A DNA stretch of 64,000 bases from Owenia fusiformis (taxonomy: Eukaryota > Annelida > Polychaeta > Sabellida > Oweniidae): positions 9,143,278 to 9,207,277 of the forward strand of contig CAIIXF020000008.1 of the NCBI GenBank assembly GCA_903813345.2. The letters are read 5' to 3'. Position 1 is the first letter of the stretch. Each line of letters begins with the position of its first letter. This document shows, in pieces, positions 56,841 to 64,000 of the stretch. Both the position numbers and the translations under genes were made by a program. The notes beneath the pieces are model-generated. The model had not been told where the DNA came from. It searched no databases and worked only from the letters and a program-made list of their open reading frames with translations.

Positions 56841-58431
56841 GTAAATATTTTATAGCTATCATATAGATAATGAGGTGAGAAAGTAGATGTAAACATGTTA
56901 TGCTGTTTATATTATGTATTTTACCTTACATTTTGCACATACATGTACAGTAAAACCTGTAAAATAGAAGACTTCATTATGTGGAACACCTCCATAATTT
57001 AGTGAACACCTTTCTTACTATCCATTACTCAGTGCAAAATGAATCGCTGTAAAAGAAACACCCCCAAGTAGAAAACAATTTTTAGGTATTTCACTAAGAA
57101 AGGTTTTTCTATACATTTATTTATTTAAATTCAGTCATAAAACATGCATTTTTCTGAGGCTGGATTCATATACATACTTCAAAATGAAACACCACCCCCT
57201 CCCCTATTGTTCTTGTCTGAATGTCCATGTTCCTTCTAGACAATATAATTACAGAAAATGGATTCCTTTATCTATAATACCTTATAAGGATATTTGGGAA
57301 TTTGCAGGAAAAAAGTTTTTGTCAAGTTTTCATTTTATCAATAAAGGTAACATCTCGGCAAGTACAAATGATATAATGGTAGAAGAGAGTCATTGAATGC
57401 ATTAAATACCAGGTGCTTTAATATACCAAAAGAAAGGCAATAATCAGGAATTTAGGAAAATATTATGGGTGTATGTACTGTCTCTTATAAGATTATTTGC
57501 AGACTTTGTTTCAAAATGTATGGGGTTATCAATATTTACTTGTAGTTGAAGACTATAGACTCCTGCAAGATAAAACACAGTCTTTATTAAAAACTACTGA
57601 ACTTACAAAACTATATGTTATGTTATTGTGGTTATCAACTTATGAAATATGATAATAACATGCACTTGAAAAACAAAATATCACGCTTTGTGTTAATACA
57701 TATTTAAAGCAGCCTACTTGAATTAGAAAACACTGATAATATGTAATATACAAATGTATGTGAAATTAATATACATGCACCTGTTTTTTACTGTAATTTA
57801 TAAATTTAATTGCCTCTTGAGTTAATTTTCATCTTAACCATCAATAGGTTTTAAATAACAATTTTAAGCTCTCATGGTGTGAGCTGTTAATTGCAATCAC
57901 CTATTTGTTTAATTTGGTTGAGTCTCCTAGAACCTCAAGTCCAGCAAATGAACACTGCATGACTGCCATTGTGGCAACTAGTTGTTACCCTTGGTGATTG
58001 AGTAAGACGTTGAAATCATGTTTCTAAAGTCACGAACCCTGTGTTAAATGTCAAAGAGGTCATTGCTTCAGCAAATTACAGGTCAGTAAGGTCAAGATCA
58101 CTGTAAAGGTCAAAAGAAACTAGTATTAATATCTCTTGTCATTCTGATAAAACCTAGAAGGCTTCAAATGTAATTTTTGAACTTCATAATATCATTTATC
58201 AATTGCCAAAATCATGAAATCTTTAAAATGTCACAGAAGGTCAGCACAATTATATTTTAGGTCAGGGTCATGCAAGGTCAAATAGTGAAATAAAACAATG
58301 AACTTTCCTCAAGTAAAATCATTGACAATCCATAGGTTACAAACAGCTGGCTCGCTCATTATTACTTATTGAGCCCTTATCATATTAAATCTTTACTATT
58401 TGACAACCTTGGAAGCAGAACTTTTTGTTTT
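56841..58431. other. MINPP1-like intron 1, outer part
   Basis: Intron sequence. It contains an inverted pogo-like end, ACAGTAAAACCTGTAAAATA, at 56947 with GTGGAACACCTCC nearby, and AAGGTCA-rich sequence at 58070-58280 related to the dispersed AGGTCA family. Confidence 0.5.
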
Positions 58432-58955
58432 ATGATGCTGTCCCCAGCTCCGATTTTGGTGATCGGCTAGTAAAAAAGGTTTGAGGGTATCATTTTGTAC
58501 CAGACACTCTCTAAAGTAAATTATCCTAACTTGAGTAAAAATGTGTGGTAAGTAAATTCGCTATGGGCAGTTAAAGAGGCGCCATCTATTCATTTTCAAA
58601 CAGGGGGTACGGGTATAAAATAATTTTTAACACATCTTAATAGTAAAATGACATTGAAATACTAATAAAATCTTATCAAAAACATTATTTACAATCAGTA
58701 TGAATTTTTTTTGTGTGAATTAGGGTGAAAATAAGGGCATATTTTGAAATTCACTACAGGGGCGCCACCTATTTTCATACTTCTACCACGTGTAATAACT
58801 TATTTTAAATTCGTTAAGGTATGAAATGTACTGAAAAAATTCATTCTGAAGGACCTATATATGTTCATACCACATAGTTAAAATTGGATCAATAGCTTTT
58901 GTACTGGCGGAGAAAAGAATTATTGAAATTTAAAATTGTGGCATCATGCAGGATA

Positions 58956-59745
58956 GGGGTGACCATATCTCACATGATTAACTTCCAAAATATGGAGCAT
59001 ATGTATCTCAAATGTACTCAAAATGGTGTATGTACTCTTGCTTTGTCATAATATTACTAATAAGAAGTAGAAAAATGATTGTACATTTTGAAAAATATTA
59101 ATTCTCATTTTGGCTTCTGACGTCCCAGGGGTGACCATATCTCACCTTAATAACTTCCAAAATATGGAGCATATGTATCTCAAATGTACTCAAAATGGTG
59201 AATGTACTCTTGCTTTGTCATAATATTACTAATAAGAAGTAAAAAAAAATAATTGTACATTTAAAATAATATTGATTCTCATTTTGGCTTCTGACGTCCA
59301 AGGGGTGACCATATCTCACCTTAATAACTTCCAAAATATGGAGCATATGTATCTCAAATGTACTCAAAAAGGTGTATGTACTCTTGCTTTTTCATAATAT
59401 TACTAATAAGAAGTAGAAAAATGATTATACATTTCAAAAATTTTAATTTTAGCTTCTTAAGTTCCTGGGTAATCATATCGCACCATATAATAATAATAAT
59501 AACTTCTAAGATATGTAAAATATAATCCTCAAATATTCTCAGAAAAGTCCTGTCTTTTTCATATTACTAATGAAATGTAGAAAAATGATTGCATTTTTTA
59601 TAAATTTTAATTTTAGCCTCTGGTGTCCCAGGGGCTATCTCACCTTGATAACTCTCACGATATGCAACATATACATCTCAAATGTGTGCTCAAAATGGTA
59701 TAAATAAAGTCTTGTTTTGTCACATTTATTGAGAATCATAAAATC
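58956..59745 (+). repeat. 172-bp tandem array, left arm of the palindrome
   Basis: GGGGTGACCATATCTCACC recurs at 58956, 59128 and 59302 (172-174 bp steps), then in decayed form near 59468 and 59630. Each unit has CTTCCAAAATATGGAGCATA, AAATGTACTCAAAATGGTG, TTACTAATAAGAAGTA and TTTTGGCTTCTGACGTCC. Confidence 0.9.
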
Positions 59746-60719
59746 AACAGTTCAGAATCAATGGATTTTGACTGTTTCCTCTACTGTCTACAGCTACATA
59801 TAATTCAGGGCAAATAATATCTGCTTTCAAATATTTGCATCTGCTCCCCAAACACCCTTTACAAGTACAATGGATGAGATTATTCCCTTGCATACCTTGG
59901 ACCCAACATCTTTTGTAATCCATACCGGAATCCTTTTAGCCTGTCAATAGTGGGAGTACTTTACTCCATTCATGAAGTAATGGCAACTGCTAATGTAAGG
60001 TGTTAATATGTTATCCTGTGGCCTGCAATATATGCACCTTGGATTATACACTGAATTAAGGGATTTTGAGTATGGAAAATACGGGAAAAGGAGCTCTTTG
60101 TAATGATAAATCTTTCTAGCCACATTAACATTCTCTAGTTTGCATGTTTGTCATACAACATACATTGATTGTAATGAAATATTAATCTATGATTGTGATG
60201 TCCCACACTTCTAGGGTCCCAAAGAAGAGCTTAGCTTTTGGAACAATTGCATTATTCTTGGCACGGTAGGCCATACAGTGAATACAACTGTTGAGATTGG
60301 GCAATAACAATATAGCACAACATGACAAACCATGCAAACTAGAGAGTGTCAATCAGGATTAGAAGCAACTTATCGCCCTTGTAATTTAGCAGTGGGACAG
60401 TTTGGTGTATGTTTGGGCATAAATGCGCCTTTTAGGCCTAATTTTTCAGGATATTTTCAAAATTTCGGGTCAGATTTGGGGTTAAGGGGCCAATTTTGGT
60501 AAATGAGGCTAGGCTACTCACACTACTGATAGGCTACCAGTATACAACAGATGTTGCATCCAAGGCATGCAAAAGACTTATCGTCCATTGTTCCTGTAAT
60601 ATAAGGAGTGTTTGGGGAGAAGATGCAAATATTTGAAAGTAGATCTTAATGTCTCTGGACTATATGCAGCTGAAGCCTGCAGGGGAGACAGTCCAATCCA
60701 TAAATTCTGAACTTCTGAT

Positions 60720-62010
60720 TTCATGAATCTCAATAAATATGACAAAACGAGACTATATTTATACCATTTTGGGAGCGCATTTGAGATGCATATGTTGCAT
60801 ATCGTGAGAGTTATATCAAGGTGAGATATAGTTGCCCCTGGGATGTCAGATTCGGAAGCTAAAATGAAAATTTCGATTAAAAAAGGTGTAATAATTTTTT
60901 CTACATCTCATGAATAATATTTTGACAAAGCAAGACCATATGCCCCAATTTTGGTATATTTGAGTTGTATATGTTACATAATTTTAGAAGTTATTGAGGG
61001 ACGTCAGAAGCTAAAATTAAATTTTTTTAAATGTATAATCTTCTTATTAGTATAATTTTATGACAAAGCAAGAGTACATACACCATTTTGAGTACATTTG
61101 AGATACATATGCTCCATATTTTAGGTGAGATATGGTCACCCCTGGGACGTCAGAAGCCAAAATGAGAATTAATATTTTTAAAAATGTGCAATCATTTTCC
61201 TCCATCTTATTAGTAATATTATGACAAGACAAGACTATATACACCATTTTGAGTACATTTGAGATACATATGTTACATATTTTTGAAGTTATTAAGGTGA
61301 GATATGGTCAGTGGATCCCTGGAACGTCGGAAGCTAAAATGAAAATTAATATTTTTAAAATGTACAATCATTTCTCTACATCTTATTAGTAATGTTATGA
61401 CAAGGCAAGACTATATACACCATTTTGAGCATATTTGACATACAAATGCTCCTATTTTGGAAGTTATTAAGGTGAGATATGGTCACCCCTGGAACGTCAG
61501 AAGCCAAAATGAGAATTAATATTTTTTAAATTGTACAATCATTTTTCTACTTCTTATTAGTAATATTATGACAAAGCAAGAGTACATACACCATTTTGAG
61601 CATATTTGAGATACAAATGCTCCATATTTTGGAAGTTATTAAGGTGAGATATGGTCACCCCTGGAACGTCAGAAGCCAAAATGAGAATTAATATTTTTTA
61701 AAATGTACAATCATTCTTCTACTTCTTATTAGTAATATTATGACAAAGCAAGAACACATACACCATTTTGAGCACATTTTAGATACATATGCTCCATATT
61801 TTGGAAGTTATTAAGGTGAGATATGGTCACCCCTGGGACGTCAGAAGCCAAAATGAGAATTAATATTTTTTTAAATTGTACAATCATTTTTCTACTTCTT
61901 ATTAGTAATATTATGACAAAGCAAGAGTACATGCACCATTTTGAGTACATTTGAGATACATATGCTCCATATTTTGGAAGTTAATCATGTGAGATATGGT
62001 CACCCCTATC
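60720..62010 (-). repeat. 172-bp tandem array, right arm of the palindrome
   Basis: The same unit is inverted. GGTCACCCCTGG or variants lie near 60829, 61139, 61308, 61482, 61655, 61830 and 62000, giving seven to eight units against about five on the left. The outer units are most alike and the inner ones most decayed, as on the left arm. Confidence 0.9.
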
Positions 62011-62529
62011 CTGCATGATGCCACAATTTTAAATTTCAAGAATTTTTTTCTCCCCAGGTACAAAAGCTATTGATCCAATTTTAAGTATGTGCTACGAACA
62101 TATATAGGTCCTTCAGAATGAATTTTTTCAGTACATTTTGTACCTTAACGAATCTAAAATAACTTATTATATGTGGTAGAAGTACGAAAATAGGTGGTGC
62201 CCCTGTAGTGAATTTCAAAATATGCCCTTATTTTCACCCTAATCCACACAAGAAAATTCATACTGATTGTAAATAATGTTTTTGATAAGATTTTTTTAGT
62301 ATTTCAATGTCATTTTACTATTAAAATGTGATAAAAATTATTTTATACCCCTACCCCCTGTTTGAAAATGAATAGATGGCGCCTCTCTAACTGCCCATAG
62401 CGAATTCACTTACCACACATTTTTACTCAAGTTAGGATAATTTACTCTAGCGAGTGTCTAGAACAAAATGATACCCTCAAACCTTTTTTACTAGCCGATC
62501 ACCGAAATCGGAGCTGGGGACAGCATCAT

Positions 62530-63120
62530 TAGTAAGTTTTTTATAGATACAAGATCTAGCAATAATGTACTACATATGGTTTTGTAAAATTAGTCCCACA
62601 ATTTCATGCTTGTGAAATTTATTTGATACAATGATAAATTGTGATAATAGCATATTGTTGTGAATTTTATAAACTCTTTTGTTATATATCCTGCTTTATG
62701 TTATTAGTTCATTAATAGGATATCAAAAGGTACCATAGTTCCATCATGTATTGTAAAAGCTCATGTCACTGTCAACAAAAGTTTTACAGAATAATTTTGT
62801 TTCAAATTTAGTTAAGATTTATATCTGCTCTAAATCATCGCCTATTTTTGAATTTTCCATCCTAAATCTTGTTTATGAAGGCTTGTTTTCAGGTTCCAAA
62901 CCCAACCCATGTCTTCTCAACATGGAGAGCCAATTAATCATTTTTTGGATAAATGTGATGAAAGATTACACCTGATTAATTTTTGTGCATTCTGGGTAAA
63001 TGTTAAGGTGGCCATTTTGTAAAATCGTGTCTTTTTTTGAGCTATACCATGGGCCCGGTACCCGTGGTACTATTTATATTCTTTATTTGAACCTAGAAAA
63101 TGAATGTTTTTCTTTTTCAG
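62530..63120. other. MINPP1-like intron 1, end part
   Basis: Ordinary intronic sequence leading to the exon 2 acceptor. No repeat recognised. Confidence 0.5.
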
Positions 63121-63249
63121 GATGTGTTGCCCAGGGTGTGTATATGGTCAGTCGCCATGGAACCAGATTTCCTGTTATCGAGGAGATAAAAAGGATGCAA
63201 GCTTTGCTTCCAAAGATTGAGCAGGACATATTACCTCATCTAAAGAAAG
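63121..63249 (+). CDS. MINPP1: MINPP1-like histidine acid phosphatase, exon 2 (catalytic RHGTRFP)
   Basis: The exon reads GCVAQGVYMVSRHGTRFPVI, then EEIKRMQALLPKIEQDILPH and LKKG. RHGTRFP matches the histidine-acid-phosphatase signature RHGxRxP, whose His is the phosphoryl acceptor and whose Arg residues hold the phosphate. Threonine at x and the following basic helix fit the MINPP1 branch better than the lysosomal or prostatic acid phosphatases. The acceptor TTTTTCTTTTTCAG at 63120 completes a Gly codon with exon 1. The donor AAAG followed by GTAATA at 63250 is again phase 1. The remaining exons, including the C-terminal catalytic motif, lie beyond the window. Confidence 0.85.
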
Positions 63250-64000
63250 GTAATAACCTAGCTATTCTCTCTTATTAAATTACCCCAAAATATAATCAAT
63301 TATTTTTGGGTTTAGCTTACCTACTTATTTTCGAAAAAAGGTTACCTTTCAATTATTTTGAGAGCTTGATATATTCAATTGACCTTGAATAATTTTTTGC
63401 AAACTTTGAAGATAAAGAACAGCTTTACTAAACATACATTTTTCACAAGATGTCAGCTATATGTTATTGTGTATGTTCACATTCAAACGAGAATGGCATG
63501 ATTGATTCAATGCTGTAATAAGAAAAACATGTAGATGTTTACAGGTGTACAGTTAAGATAACATTTCTGAAGTGAAGGAGAACTTCACCTTAAACTGCAT
63601 CAGATTCACCTGTGTTCTGTTCATATACTTGCATGCTTTGTATAGTCAGTATATTTTATTGAATATTTTATTTTTTTATTTTACTGTATTCATGCAATGT
63701 TTACATTAACACGCGTGATTAAAAACCTGCTAAATCAAGAATTGATCGTGTCACTCATGAATGTTTTTTTATGGTCAATTTTCATATTGAATGTTGAAGT
63801 CCAAAGTAGACACTTCAAAGTCATCATGGGTCACTTTAAGGTCTCAAAAGCAATTGATGACTATTTCAAATACTATGTATACAGCCTACAAGAACATATC
63901 TATAATATGTGGTCTATTGAAGTTGAAATATATACAAGTAATCCATTAGTTGTTAAGTTTAGTTTTATTTAATATTGTTCATATGATTTACATGGATTTA
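63250..64000. other. MINPP1-like intron 2, start
   Basis: No further exon is recognisable before the edge. The plus ORF at 63697-63972 has no phosphatase-like motif and no convincing acceptor. Confidence 0.5.

Larger units (their letters stand above)
58432..62529. repeat. 4.1-kb giant palindrome in MINPP1-like intron 1
   Basis: ATGATGCTGTCCCCAGCTCC at the left is mirrored by GGAGCTGGGGACAGCATCAT at the right. Inverted similarity continues inward through the whole length: GATCGGCTAGTAAAAAAGG, GGCGCCATCTATTCATTTTC, GACCTATATATG, TGTGGCATCATGCAGGATAG, then opposed tandem arrays, then CTTTCAAATATTTGCATCT and TCTCTAGTTTGCATG near the middle. The centre is about 60155-60320. If the ends are TGATGCTG, TTA flanks both sides. 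No ORF beyond array shadows (61047-61247 and 61738-61950). Confidence 0.9.

Noticed and set aside
63697-63972. Third MINPP1-like exon
   Set aside because: No polypyrimidine-AG acceptor in phase and no phosphatase-like residues.

Overview
This is AT-rich animal nuclear DNA, by eye about two thirds A+T. Exons are short and separated by phase-1 GT-AG introns, and almost everything else is non-coding repeat. A thrombospondin type-1 gene, an inositol-polyphosphate-phosphatase gene, frequent short inverted-repeat elements and an ACGG microsatellite with its usual flank point to an invertebrate, probably marine. A lophotrochozoan or ambulacrarian fits, but the sequence alone does not decide between them.

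Only two host genes are firmly supported. At 49085-50762 (minus strand) two exons join in phase and encode a complete 401-residue type II membrane protein: a cytoplasmic tail with a PPxY motif, one membrane helix and five extracellular TSP1-like modules. From 56636 to the right edge (plus strand) lie the first two coding exons of a MINPP1-like histidine acid phosphatase. They carry the signal peptide and the RHGxRxP catalytic motif, and the gene continues beyond the window. The two genes are divergent. Between them (about 50.9-56.6 kb) are a TA-flanked inverted-repeat element, a hAT-like element, a possible first exon and a promoter-like patch. Weaker gene traces are a C2H2 zinc-finger ORF at 19393-19716, two splice-flanked exon candidates at 25.1 and 26.4 kb, and a decayed hAT-transposase-like stretch at 4.1-4.3 kb.

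The first 49 kb is mainly a transposon and satellite landscape. From left to right it holds a 22-bp tandem array (2.2-3.0 kb), a 2-kb block saturated with CCATGG palindromes (11.5-13.5 kb), a MITE family with TTACCC-type ends and 7-9 bp target duplications (10.3, 13.7, 15.6 and 32.2 kb), a 1.67-kb TIR element with a 6-bp duplication that contains the zinc-finger ORF (18.7-20.4 kb), a long foldback (20.6-21.3 kb), a 136-bp array ending near an (ACGG)n tract (23.7-24.9 kb), a CAACT-flanked TIR element (26.9-28.0 kb) and a 30-bp minisatellite open in frames on both strands (29.3-30.2 kb). Next come a direct duplication (33.9-36.8 kb), a composite hAT-like element with a nested MITE and a tRNA-like module (39.0-41.2 kb), further TIR elements with 5-bp duplications (42.7 and 46.6 kb), and a palindrome at 43.1 kb.

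The strongest structural observations are four. (1) The hAT-like family has perfect 8-bp duplications at both copies (39-41 kb and 53.2-54.2 kb) and carries an internal tRNA-Ala-like Pol III module. (2) A 4.1-kb near-symmetric palindrome with opposed 172-bp arrays sits in intron 1 of the MINPP1-like gene. (3) A zinc-finger coding segment is enclosed by 47-bp inverted repeats. (4) Short hairpins with unrelated arms but one shared design are scattered through the window. All boundaries were read by eye.
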